Assembly (NCBI GenBank): GCA_949126835.1 | Contig: OX421506.1 | Span: 30,998,378 to 31,062,377, forward strand | DNA: 64,000 nt | Source: Anisus vortex | Lineage: Eukaryota; Mollusca; Gastropoda; Planorbidae | Reading direction: 5' to 3' | Shown: piece after piece, positions 1-10,497 of the stretch | Position numbering within the stretch: the first letter of the stretch is position 1 | Layout: every line of letters starts with the position of its first letter | Made by a program: the position numbers and the translations under genes | The notes under the pieces: generated by a model | What the model saw: the letters and a program-made list of their open reading frames with translations, nothing else | What the model was told of the DNA's origin: nothing | Databases searched by the model: none

Positions 1-647
1 AGGACGTCCACGATATTGACTGACTACTGGCAGCAGTTAGTTGCGCCACTAATACGTCGGAGTGGGTTGTCCGTGTCGTGCCATAGTGGACGTCGGAGGG
101 ACCAAGCAGGTGAAACGAAGGGAAGTCTTAACAGTTGAACTAAGGCGGGACAGACCCTATGCTATTGTTATACGAGATACAAACTATGGATATGGATAGC
201 AGATTTTAATATTAATCACTTTCGTTATTAGATCTAATCTTCTTCTTATATTCATTCTCTATCAATTTTGTTAACAGGCCATTTTATATTACGCATTAAT
301 GTTTATAAATTAATGTCACTCATACTTCTTCACTTATTTTTTTCATTAGTACTATATTGAAAGAATTTCTTTTAATATACTAATTTTTTTTCTTATATAT
401 AAGCTTATCATTTTATAATATTGGTTTTGATATTTGTTTGTTTGTTTTTCTTAAACTAAGATCAACATTAATAAAGTATAGTAAAGTAATCATTTTCTAC
501 ATTTAAAAGATAGTCTCTGTCATTCTATTTTATGTTGTGCTACTTGTAGTAAATTGTTAGTGGTATTTAATATAATTATCATTGTATTAAACTTAATTAG
601 TTGAGCCGGGATTTCTTGCTTAATTATTCATTATTAAGTTCCTGACA
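1..647 (+). repeat. 5' LTR, 3' part only
   Basis: This corresponds base for base to 6412-7058 of the 3' LTR and ends in CTGACA. A possible poly(A) signal AATAAA lies at 470-475. About 565 bases of the LTR lie left of the window. Confidence 0.93.
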
Positions 648-650
648 TTG

Positions 651-664
651 TGGGGGCCGTCCAA
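651..664 (+). other. Primer-binding site, tRNA-Pro-like
   Basis: Three bases after the LTR end comes TGGGGGCCGTCC. The first seven bases equal the start of the classical tRNA-Pro primer site (TGGGGGC), and the following CGTCC also matches if one base is missing. Complementarity to the host tRNA-Pro is inferred, not tested. Confidence 0.55.
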
Positions 665-1280
665 AGTAGGCTATAACTATAAGCCTGTATATTTTATTAT
701 ATTTTCTTCTCTTTAAATTGGTGGTATATGCCTGTTTTATTGCCTAAACAAATAATAACATTTACTGTTTGATTTTATTATTTCATTTTTTGTTCTACTC
801 TACGGATTGTTAAATATTTTTTTTTCTTTTGTTAACATTGTTTGGTTTTGTTTTAAAAGTTATCTTTTCAGTTCCATATCACCATTTACAACTTCTGATC
901 CAACACTTTTCCTAGAGCGGTTTGTGTGTCACAAGTTCACCTGTCCTTTCTTTCGACTTCACTGGACGCTGGTAGTAATTACCTCCATACAGTTTCCGGA
1001 TCCCACCCCTGCACATCACGTCGGACGGATAAGTCTGTTTTCCTCTCGTGTGTGTGTGTGTTGTGTGCTAGGAGTTGAGGGGTGAAGAGTTTCCCCGGTA
1101 CGGGTTTTACGGGGTCACTTCAGGTTAAAGTATTTTTATTGTACGGCCGTCACGCCGTAGGGGTTTTCATTTACCACACCGAAACACTGCTTTGTTTGTG
1201 ACAGTGAGTGTTATCTCCGATTTGAGACAAAAACAGTATTCTGTCAGAAGCATACTTGTTTGTATTTTCTTTCCTACATA
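665..1280 (+). other. 5' leader of the LTR element
   Basis: There is no convincing coding sequence between the primer site and the first gag ATG at 1281. The stretch is T-rich, with a GT-rich patch near 1050-1065. Confidence 0.6.
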
Positions 1281-2262
1281 ATGTCAACACACTATACGCC
1301 GCGAACGGTGGAACAGTTAAAAGCTGAGGCCACCAGATATGGGTTAAAAGGAAAAAAAACTTACCCAGTATATAGAGGACCAAAGTAAAATAGATTTAGA
1401 TTCCCAAAAACGGTGTGCCCAACCAGACAAAAATAGTCAAAGCCACGAGCGAACAGACTATTCACAAACTAGCCAGTTACCGCCCGATGATTATCATAGA
1501 AAGGGCCCTCAGCTAGACAAAAATTTTAAACGCCTGGAAGAAGGTGAGGACCTTGACTATTTCTTTCTCCTTTTTGAAACGACTGCGATAAAAGACAGAC
1601 TGCCACGCACAACATGGCCTCTTCATTTAGCTCATAAGTTGACAGACAAATTGAAGAATTACATGATACTACACGACCTATTACACAGCGCTGACTATGA
1701 CCGAGTTAAGGCAGAACTACTTAGCTTTGCAGGATACTCTGACGAGACATACAGACATAGATGGGACACTACAGTACCTAGAGGGGATGATTTTAGGGAA
1801 TATGCTATGGTGCTAAAAAGGTCATTGGAAAGTTGGGTCAAAACATCAAAAACGCCCCGCACATATGAGGGTCTTATGGATCTACTGCTTAAGGGGCGGA
1901 TATACAATGAAGTATCACCCAACCTTTTACGTGAACTTTTAATGAAACAACCACAGTCGCCAAACGAGGCACTCTCTATTATTGACAGCTATAAAATAGC
2001 ATCTAAAGGTGCCAATGTTAGCAAGGTACATAAACCCCTCCCTTATGTAGCTGCAGCCACCGATGTGGCTGTAGGAGTTGTAGGCAATACTTTAACTTGC
2101 CTCCGTTGCGGGCAAGCGGGTCACTTTGCTAAAGAGTGTTTTCTGAAGCCGATGGCAAGTGGGGCTTTCCAAAAAGGCCATGATTTCCACTCCAACAAGC
2201 ACAGGTCCCGACAAGTATACAATTCCAACAATACCTTAGACAAGAACACCCAACGAATGTGA
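1281..2262 (+). CDS. gag: gag of the LTR element, one frameshift
   Basis: Structural protein of the retrotransposon particle. The reading frame opens at ATG 1281 with a short SAP-like helix (LKAEATRYGLKGKK). After the run of eight A (1352-1359) this frame closes at about 1386, while the frame one base further on stays open to the TGA at 2260. The shift is therefore +1 (or -2) in register, most simply a one-base length change of the A run. The C-terminal part carries one CCHC zinc knuckle (CLRCGQAGHFAKEC, about 2098-2140) followed by a basic, Ser/Asn-rich tail. From 1387 to 2259 the second frame is uninterrupted. The product is short compared with many gypsy Gag proteins. Whether the shift is a mutation or recoding is unknown; mutation is favoured. 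Confidence 0.85.
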
Positions 2263-2265
2263 CTA
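2260..2265 (+). promoter_or_regulatory. UGA-CUA stop between gag and pol, candidate readthrough site
   Basis: The gag frame ends in TGA directly followed by CTA. The same frame then runs open through 2263-2364 into pol (first ATG 2365) with no other stop. UGA CUA is the best known leaky stop context in eukaryotes and their viruses. With gag and pol in one frame, readthrough is the obvious way to make a Gag-Pol fusion. No structure downstream was modelled. Confidence 0.6.
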
Positions 2266-2364
2266 CCCTCGGTACACAAGCTGAACACAGACCATCCACA
2301 GTGTATAAAATGTAGAGATGTTATTCGCCAGTCAGAGACATTATTTGCTTGTCAGTCACATACA

Positions 2365-5300
2365 ATGAGTTTATTAGAAAATAAAAAAGGGCATCATAGG
2401 TCCACGGGTACCTTAATAATTCATAAGGGTTTTGTGAATAATCGTGCAGTGTCGTTTCTGCGTGACACAGGTTGTAGTATAATCGGGCTTAGAAAGGACC
2501 TGGTCCAGCCGAAAGATATGTTGGAAGGGCATTATACATTGAAACTAATTGATGGCCAGACCAAAGAATATCCCTTAGCGCAAATCAATATAGATACCCC
2601 TTTTCTTAAAGGTAGTTATGTTGCAGCCCTGTTTGATGATCCCGTAGTGGAACTAATTATTGGCAATGTCGATGGGGCTAAAATGTACCACTCAGCAGGG
2701 GCGGTAACTAGAGCGATGCATCAACACGCTGATGCCGTACCCTACGAATCTTCTGAAAGTGTCTTGGGGAAAGGAGATAAGGAGTTGCATAGTGAAGTGT
2801 TCCTACGAGAACAAAGGGCAGATGATACACTTAAAAGTCTGTGGGAAAAGGCTGATGTAGGAACAGTTCATGTCATTAAATCAGGATTTGTATCATTTAT
2901 TACGAAACAGGGTTTTCTATACAAGCACTATCAACCTAAAAACAAGCCCGATGCAGCTATTAATCAGTTAGTGGTTCCCAAATCTAAACAACGTTTAGTA
3001 CTCGATACGGCCCACAGTTCACCGCTAGCTGGGCATATGTCTGTCAGGCGGACCAAGGAAAGAGTATACTCACAATTCTTTTGGCCGGGTGTTGATAAAG
3101 ATATAAAAGAGTTTATTAAATCGTGTCCAACCTGTCAAAGAGCCAAGACACCAGGTAGAGGAGGGAAGGCAGTTTTAGGAGTAATGGAAACAATTTCAAC
3201 CCCATTTCGTAAGGTGGCGATAGATATCATAGGTCCCTTGCAGATGACTGATAGGAAAAACAGATACATTCTAACTCTTGTCGATACCGCTACACGGTGG
3301 CCAGAAGCAATCCCTTTATCTAATATTACAACATCACATGTAATTGAGGCACTGAGCACTATTTTCTCTAGGATTGGGTTCCCAGAGCAAATACTATCCG
3401 ACAATGGCCCTCAATTTAAATCAGAACTTTATAATCAAATTTGCAGATTTTTCAACATTAAAGCTGTCAAAACTACACCTTACCACCCAAACTCAAACGG
3501 TATGGTTGAAAGGTTCAACGGGTCTCTAAAATCTATGCTCCGGAAGGTCGCACAGAAAGACCCTAACAATTGGGATCGTTATATTAGCGCCGCTCTCTTT
3601 GCTTACAGGGAAGTCCCAAACGATTCGACGCACTACTCCCCATATGAGCTTGTTTATGGAAGAAGAGTAAGGGGCCCAATGTCTATCTTAAAACACCTCT
3701 TCACGGATCAGTTTTTAGAAAAAGAGACTAAAACTGTGTATGATTACCTTCTAGATTTAAGAAATAGGTTGGGTGTGGCTAGCCATCTGGCTCTAGAAAA
3801 CGACAAGGTCGGTAAATCCCAATATAAGGCCTATTATGACCAAAGTGCAACTGATAAAGACATCAATGTAGGAGATTCTGTCCTCTTACTCAAACCCAAC
3901 AAGCAAAACAAACTTTCCTCCCATTGGGATGGGCCTTATGTTGTGCAGAAGAAAGTCTCAAACTTAAATGTGGCTATTAAGAAGGGCGGGAAATCCAAAA
4001 TCTATCACATCAACAGACTGCTAAAATATCATGAAAGAAGTAACGATGTCCTTTCTAACGTTGACGATGAGGTTAAGCTTTTAGACGCGTGCGCGGTTTC
4101 CGTCGTAACCGACTCCGAACATGACGAGGCAAATGACTGTGTCTCAAGTCAAATACCTGATCTTCCTACTTTAAATTATGGCGATTGTAATTCCATAGGG
4201 GAATTAGACATAAACCCCGAGCTACCAGCTTCACAAAAAGTGCAAATCCACAATATCCTTTCCGAATTTTCGAGTATTATCACTGATATTCCTGGAAGAG
4301 CTAAAGTGAAGGAATTTAAAATTGAACTGACATCTGACAAACCTATCGCACTTAAGCCCTACGCAGTACCAATACATATGAAAGACGTGTTAGCCTCCGA
4401 AATTGACAATTTGCTTAATTTAGACATAATTGAGGAATCAGATTCGCCTTATGCATCCCCTGTTGTGTTAGTGAAAAAACGAGACGGTACTATTCGCACT
4501 TGTGTTGACTTTCGTAAACTGAATGCCATTACCAAATTTGATGCCGAAGTCATTCCTGATCAGGAAGACCTTTTTACATACCTTAGTACTGCAAAGTATT
4601 TTACAAAAATCGACCTCACAAAGGGCTTCCATCAAATTCCAATCGAACCAGACAGTCGTCATTTTACGGCATTTAGAGTACCGGGAGGGCATTATCAGTT
4701 CAAATACCTTCCTTTTGGCCTAATCAATTGCCCAAGCTTCTTTAATAGAACAGTTCGCAATGTTCTAAAGGGTTTGTCGAACGTGATATTCTATTTCGAC
4801 GATATATGTGTGTTTAATGATACTTGGGAATCACATCTAGAATCACTTTCCGCTGTTCTACACAGATTACGCGAAACAGGTTTTACTGTAAAACCAAGTA
4901 AGCTCCAGATAGCTCACAATGTTATCAACTTCTTGGGGCACGTGGTAGGAGAGGGAACTTTAAGACCTGACCCTTCAAATATTGAGAAAGTTTTAAACCT
5001 TAGAGTACCACAAACAAAGCAGGAAGTCCGTTCGTTGATGGGCCTAGCCAACTATTACAGTAAGTTTATACCTTCCTTAGCTAGTCTGGTGTCTTCTATA
5101 ACTGAACTTCTTAAAAAAGGGAAACCGCTTAAAGTCCATTGGAGTCCAGAGTGTGACAGTGCACTGAGAGGAATTCAGACTTGTCTTACAACATCACCTA
5201 TATTAACGCTTCCAAATCCTCAATTGCCATTTGTTTTACAGACTGATGCCTCAAATATAGGTATATCCTGTTGCTTAATGCAAGTTGTTGACGGTTTCCA

Positions 5301-5595
5301 TCACCCAGTGAAATTCCTCAGCAGGAAGCTACTACCAAGAGAACAGCGTTACTCCACTATTGAAAAAGAGTGTCTAGCTATTGTCTAGAGCGTGCAGCGA
5401 CTGTCACGCTATCTTCTCGGCACACACTTTACACTTCAATGTGACCACCGACCGCTCTCCTATCTCAAAAGTGCAACTTTTGGCAACTCTCGAATCTGTA
5501 GATGGAGCTTGCTTTTACAAGACTATCATTTCACAATCCAACACATTAAGGGTGTTAACAACGTCAATGCTGATGTTTTGTCTCGGTTAATCTAG
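2365..5595 (+). CDS. pol: pol: protease, integrase, reverse transcriptase, RNase H
   Basis: Polyprotein of the retrotransposon. Positions are counted from ATG 2365, although translation probably enters from gag. Domains in order: retropepsin with DTG at residues 34-36; integrase zinc-binding HHCC (His about 217-225, CPTC about 254-257); integrase core with D in AIDIIGP (~286), D in LSDNGPQF (~346) and E in MVERFN (~382); a GPY-type C-terminal module around WDGPY (~525); then reverse transcriptase with the YFDDI box near 810; then RNase H starting at LQTDAS (~957). The frame is interrupted by a TAG at 5386 within RNase H and continues in the same frame to the stop at 5593-5595 after the typical closing DVLSRLI. 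Integrase before reverse transcriptase is the notable point. There is no env-like frame before the 3' LTR. Confidence 0.93.
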
Positions 5596-5829
5596 CTGTT
5601 TCTACACTAATCTTGCTATGCCGATGTTTGAATGCACTGATTTCTTATGGTTTCTTGTACCGTACATTGTCAAGTGTCAGACTCTATTCCCATGACTTAC
5701 TATTGTAATCTATGTTTAACTATCCATAATTTTTACGTCATGTTTTGAAACTGCTCATATTTGATTGTATCTAATATTATGATTACATTTATCATTTACA
5801 TGTGACTATATTTAATCGTTAAATATAGT
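5596..5829 (+). other. Non-coding stretch between pol and purine tract
   Basis: A T-rich region of about 230 bases with no open frame of note. No envelope-like gene is present. Confidence 0.6.
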
Positions 5830-5834
5830 CAAGC

Positions 5835-5843
5835 GAAGGGGGG
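5835..5843 (+). other. Polypurine tract
   Basis: GAAGGGGGG lies three bases before the TG that starts the 3' LTR, the expected place for plus-strand priming. Confidence 0.75.
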
Positions 5844-5846
5844 TGA

Positions 5847-7058
5847 TGTTAAGTACAATTAAAATCATGGGAACGCTAACAAAATTATAATAATATCTTG
5901 CTAATACTGAGCTTGGTCCCACGACACAGCAACTCTAGCACAAACAACAGAATCGAGGTAGAGAGAGTCTAACAGGAAGATGTATACCTAGGGGCGGGTA
6001 ACTATAGACGGATAGGGCGCTAAAGGGACAAAGGGGGAATCAAGGTTGGCCAATACACGGGCATAAATTTTTAGATGGAATGTGGAAACTGACAGGCTAG
6101 GAAATTGGGGGAGTCGAGACGACTATTTAACTTAGGGAGACTGACTTTGCGGCACAGAACTTTTGCTAAGAGGCTTGATGTTTGTATCTTGCTCAAGCTA
6201 ATTTATCTGTCCGTAGACGAGACTTTGCCAGACCACCGAAAAAAGAGGACACTGGACAGTTAATTTCTGACACGGGTAAGTTGGGTTTTACATCAATACT
6301 TTCCATTAGACAAGTTACATAATATAAATAGGACTGTACTTAGTACTTTATTCACTACTATTTAGGTGACGGCCAGTGTGTAGTAAAGGAAACGAGTAAG
6401 AGAGAGACGAGAGGACGACCACGATATTGACTGACTACTGGCAGCAGTTAGTTGCGCCACTAATACGTCGGAGTGGGTTTTCCGTGTCGTGCCATAGTGG
6501 ACGTCGGAGGGACCAAGCAGGTGAAACGAAGGGAAGTCTTAACAGTTGAACTAAGGCGGGACAGACCCTATGCTATTGTTATACGAGATACAAACTATGG
6601 ATATGGATAGCAGATTTTAATATTAATCACTTTCGTTATTAGATCTAATCTTCTTCTTATATTCATTCTCTATCAATTTTGTTAACAGGCCATTTTATAT
6701 TACGCATTAATGTTTATAAATTAATGTCACTCATACTTCTTCACTTATTTTTTTCATTAGTACTATATTGAAAGAATTTCTTTTAATATACTAATTTTTT
6801 TTCTTATATATAAGCTTATCATTTTATAATATTGGTTTTGATATTTGTTTGTTTGTTTTTCTTAAACTAAGATCAACATTAATAAAGTATAGTAAAGTAA
6901 TCATTTTCTACATTTAAAAGATAGTCTCTGTCATTCTATTTTATGTTGTGCTACTTGTAGTAAATTGTTAGTGGTATTTAATATAATTATCATTGTATTA
7001 AACTTAATTAGTTGAGCCGGGATTTCTTGCTTAATTATTCATTATTAAGTTCCTGACA
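5847..7058 (+). repeat. 3' LTR, complete
   Basis: A 1212-base LTR that begins TGTTAAG and ends CTGACA. The last 647 bases match 1-647. A possible poly(A) signal AATAAA is at 6881-6886. The bases after it (AAGAC) should be the target duplication. Confidence 0.92.
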
Positions 7059-8825
7059 AAGACGAAATGAAAAGGGTCATAAGTTGTGTCAATTTCGTAT
7101 AGGCGAGAATGTCAAACAGTTTACACTTTTAGCAATTGTCCAACGAGTTTGATGCGACAAACAATTCTTTATTTTCAGTGAGATGTTATGTCGGGAGGAA
7201 AAAAATTTAAACATGTTTTTGAGCTTCTGGTGAACTCAAAACGTTTATGAATTACAAAGCAAAACTAAAGTTCAAAGCCTATTTTCACAGTATATAATTA
7301 GGCTACATATCATTTTTGTGATAATTCTCTATTTTTAATTATTATCAATTAGTAACAATGAACATATATCCTGCATATCAAATAATTGCGTTACGATTCA
7401 TAACGTTGCAAAATTAGGCTACAGTTATGAAGTAGCAACGAAAATAATGATATGATTGGTCGCCACTACAACATGAGGTACTGTATTAAATGGGCGCGGC
7501 ATTAGGAAGGAAGAAAATCGCTGCTTACTCAATGACATTAATTCTTTCCTTATTTCACTTTATTGGTTAAAAATTATAGCTCTTCTTATTGAAAGCTTTT
7601 GGCAACCGAACAGGGAGCCGAAAAGTAAAATGTGAAGTGGGTTGGCTACAAGATAAGCTTATTAGAGGTGGGAATCAAACCCATTTTAGAAAATTTGGTT
7701 CGGTTTAGTTTGGTAAGACCATAACTTCTGTTTCGGTTAAGTTCACTTACAACGTTTGGGTTGTAAAAAAACTTTTTTTATCAAAGAAAAATTATTTAGC
7801 AAAAAGAATTTTGACAAATTTTAACAACAATAGTAACCTAGAAATGGATCTTCCCTCTGATTTCGAATGTGTGTCGCCTCCCACATTTTCAAAACCTACA
7901 ATGTTGCATAGGCTTGATGTAACGCGTAGTGAATAAAACAAAGACACCAATTAGTGAGCATTTTGTGATTATTGGGTCTTCTAGTATGAAAATAAACAAT
8001 ACTCTAATACTAGTATTTCTGGTGTGAGTAGGTTAGCAAGGTGTCAATTTGTACGCTAATTAGGCTGAAATTAAAGACGAGAGCAGGAACAATAAATATA
8101 ACTTTAATTCATTAAAACACATTAAACTAGCGACTTCAATAAAACATGTGCTATTAATAATTCAGTTCACAAAACCTACACTGTTAGATAGAACTCGATG
8201 ACATCTTTTAAATTTTTTAAATGAAAAAAAATGCCTTTGCTCGTGGAAATATAATACATAGTTAAATAGGTCTATAGCTACAGATACAATTTTTATAAAC
8301 TAAAAATGAATAGAAAACTATAATAATTTTAAAATTATAATTATTATAATTATTAACTGAAAACATTAAAGTAATTAAGTAATTTAAAAACTTCCGGAAG
8401 CGAGATAGCAAAAGTAAAATATGAGACAATAATGTCACGTGTCTTATAATTAACCAATGGGATTCGGATAACATACAAACGGTCTACTTTATTTTAAATA
8501 TATAGACTACACAAAAAGAGTAAGGCGTTAAAAATAATTAATAGTATGCAATGACTAATGATCAGAACAACTCCCCCCCCCCCCAACATTTCGTAAGCCC
8601 CAAGCCAAAGGAGGCTTTAAAGCTCAGTCCATGCTGTTATTAACACCGCTCAATTCACAGAAACACTCACACTTCCCTTTTATTGCCGACCAAACAGAAA
8701 TTTTACGTTAAGTCTTAAGTATCTTACCCATTCTGAGAAACCTCAAAAGGATTTGATATGTATATAGGCCTACGGCTTCGTCAGCACACTACCTTGCACC
8801 TTCCCTATACTATAAGTAGCTAAAA
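7059..8825. other. AT-rich intergenic or intronic DNA, no gene seen
   Basis: No supported coding exon or recognised repeat. A short plus-strand frame from ATG 7843 to about 7935 has no recognisable motif. A poly(C) run lies near 8573-8584. Confidence 0.5.
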
Positions 8826-9333
8826 AAACGGACGAGCCTTCCGGCTTTTATGCAGAAGGCGTAATGATGTTCAGGGGTGATCCAATGGGGGGAGCACATC
8901 AAGGTACTGTCCGGGAGCACCACACGACACGCCGATAGGGCATGCCGTGTAGCTTAGAGTACGGTTTCCGCAGCCAGATGCGCTTTTGTTTCTCCCACTG
9001 CGGAATTCCCCTCGGATCATTATCGTCATTGCTCGCCCGTTCGCCTACAATGTCACCCAGCACCGCAAATACAATAGATATTGGCATCCAGGCACCAGGG
9101 CGGGGTTGAGGCGGAACTGCTGAGCTCCTTTCTTCCTTCCCACCGAGGTCTCAGTCCTCTCGTATGCAAAGGGCAACGAGAGCCCTCGAAGACAAAGGGG
9201 CTATTGATGCAAGCATACTGATGGTTTTCACACTTGGCCAGCGATGAGTCCCATGGGTATAGAAATGTACACATTCCCCAAGTTATCTTCATCTCATCCC
9301 CCTCCACACACATACACATTAACTCAGGAGTCT
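8826..9333. other. GC-richer segment of unknown nature
   Basis: Base composition is clearly higher in G+C than its surroundings, suggesting an inserted sequence. Two overlapping minus-strand frames (8899-9087 and 9053-9319) show no motif I can name. It directly precedes a LINE remnant and may be part of the same decayed element. Confidence 0.3.
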
Positions 9334-9595
9334 CAAACGTATTCTAGATATAAGATGGCATGACAAAATCCCCAATGGAGAGGTCCTGCAAAGAGCAGGG
9401 TGCCTAACTCTCAGCAACAAACGATTCAGCTGGCTAGGTCATGTACGTGGTCCCCTCCGCAGTTTTCATTTGCACTATGTAGCCTAAGACCAAACCTGTA
9501 CTTCCAGGATTGGTCTCTTCAGCCACGCGAGGGGCTGGCAAGGGAAAAAGATCGTCTCGCGAGACGTAAAATGCTACAGAAAAGTCATTAGAGTC
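9334..9595 (+). mobile_element. LINE C-terminal remnant
   Basis: One frame reads ILDIRWHDKIPNGEVLQRAG and then SWLGHV, a pattern typical of the end of RTE/jockey-like polyproteins. After a frame change the sequence reads CTSRIGLFSH, the usual last zinc-like motif of such elements. It is broken by stops and shifts. Confidence 0.6.
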
Positions 9596-10082
9596 CAAGA
9601 TTTATTGGTATACTAGACAACAAAAAAAAAACGACAAGTTGGTTAGAAAGGGAACAATGATAAACCAAACTTTACAGTAATGTTACTCAAAGTTAACTAC
9701 AGCATTGTTCGAAATTCGCTATAAAAGAACTCTACAGAAGAATGGTTAAATCAAAAGGACAAAAGGAAAAACTATAACAATATAAGACTTTATCCTAGAA
9801 TGTCCTAAACTGCCTTAACTCAATCGTCTTTTGAGAACAAAATAAAATATTTATTGTCTACTGCCTGGATGACAACACAGAATAATTCTATATTTATTCT
9901 GTAGTTGACAATAAGATGTGGAGAGTATAAAAACATATAAAAGAAAACTGCGGTTCCTATATTAAAATTTTATTTTTAATATTATTTAATATCTTTAAAA
10001 TTAAACTAAAATTTTTCAGAAAGAAAATTACAGTATAATATGAAAAATTAACAAAACATAAATTACCAAATACTTAAAAACA

Positions 10083-10084
10083 GT

Positions 10085-10115
<31 letters not shown>

Positions 10116-10138
10116 CGTGCGAGCGCGAATGTGTGTGT
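10083..10138. repeat. (GT)n microsatellite
   Basis: GT dinucleotide run, interrupted by GC-containing units near 10116-10128. Confidence 0.95.
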
Positions 10139-10446
10139 AATTGAATTGATTATATCGCAACACAATTATGTTCTTTTTGTTTTTTAAATATTGATTATTT
10201 CCATTCACAATAATTTTGAAATCATTACTGACAGTTATATTAAAATAAAAATTTCATTACAAAAACTAAATGTATATTTATTAAATTTCGTAAATTGACA
10301 ATTAGAGTGAGATGACTAGCCTAAATATGGATATATTTTCTACGTGCTAAGCTTATTATTTTTTGGTTACTTTACAGTAAAGAACTGTGTTTGCTAATGA
10401 CAATAAGTCATAAAATTTATATGTAATGCAAATAATCATACCATAC

Positions 10447-10497
10447 CGAGTCTGCTTAATTTGCGTGCCTCAGAGTTGTAATCATTCTCAGCTTTCG
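10447..10497 (-). CDS. Coiled-coil exon, 17 codons, most downstream exon recognised
   Basis: 51 bases, phase 1-1, acceptor TTGGTTAG, donor GTATGG. The peptide contains KAENDYNSEARKLSRL. Because the donor is in place, the transcript must continue further left, but no later exon was recognised with confidence. Confidence 0.6.

Larger units (their letters stand above)
1..7058 (+). mobile_element. Ty3/gypsy LTR retrotransposon, Gmr1-like domain order, 5' end cut by window
   Basis: The element consists of a 5' LTR (partial), a primer site, gag, a same-frame pol, a purine tract and a 3' LTR. The visible 647 bases of the 5' LTR align with the end of the 3' LTR without gaps and with only about two mismatches (near positions 7 and 69), so the insertion is recent. 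The pol order is protease, integrase, reverse transcriptase, RNase H. That is the order of Ty1/copia, although the reverse transcriptase and integrase look Ty3/gypsy-like, and it is known from Gmr1-type elements. Two lesions are visible: a one-base shift in an A run in gag, and one in-frame amber codon in RNase H. The target duplication cannot be tested because the left flank lies outside the window. Confidence 0.95.

Noticed and set aside
1346..1362. A run of eight A followed by C in gag as a programmed -1 frameshift site
   Set aside because: The change of frame needed is +1 (or -2), and the A AAA AAC heptamer is not in the register a -1 site requires. A simple indel in the A run is more likely.
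8899..9319. Two minus-strand open frames in a GC-richer patch
   Set aside because: No recognisable domain, no splice support, and next to a LINE remnant. They could be chance frames in inserted DNA.
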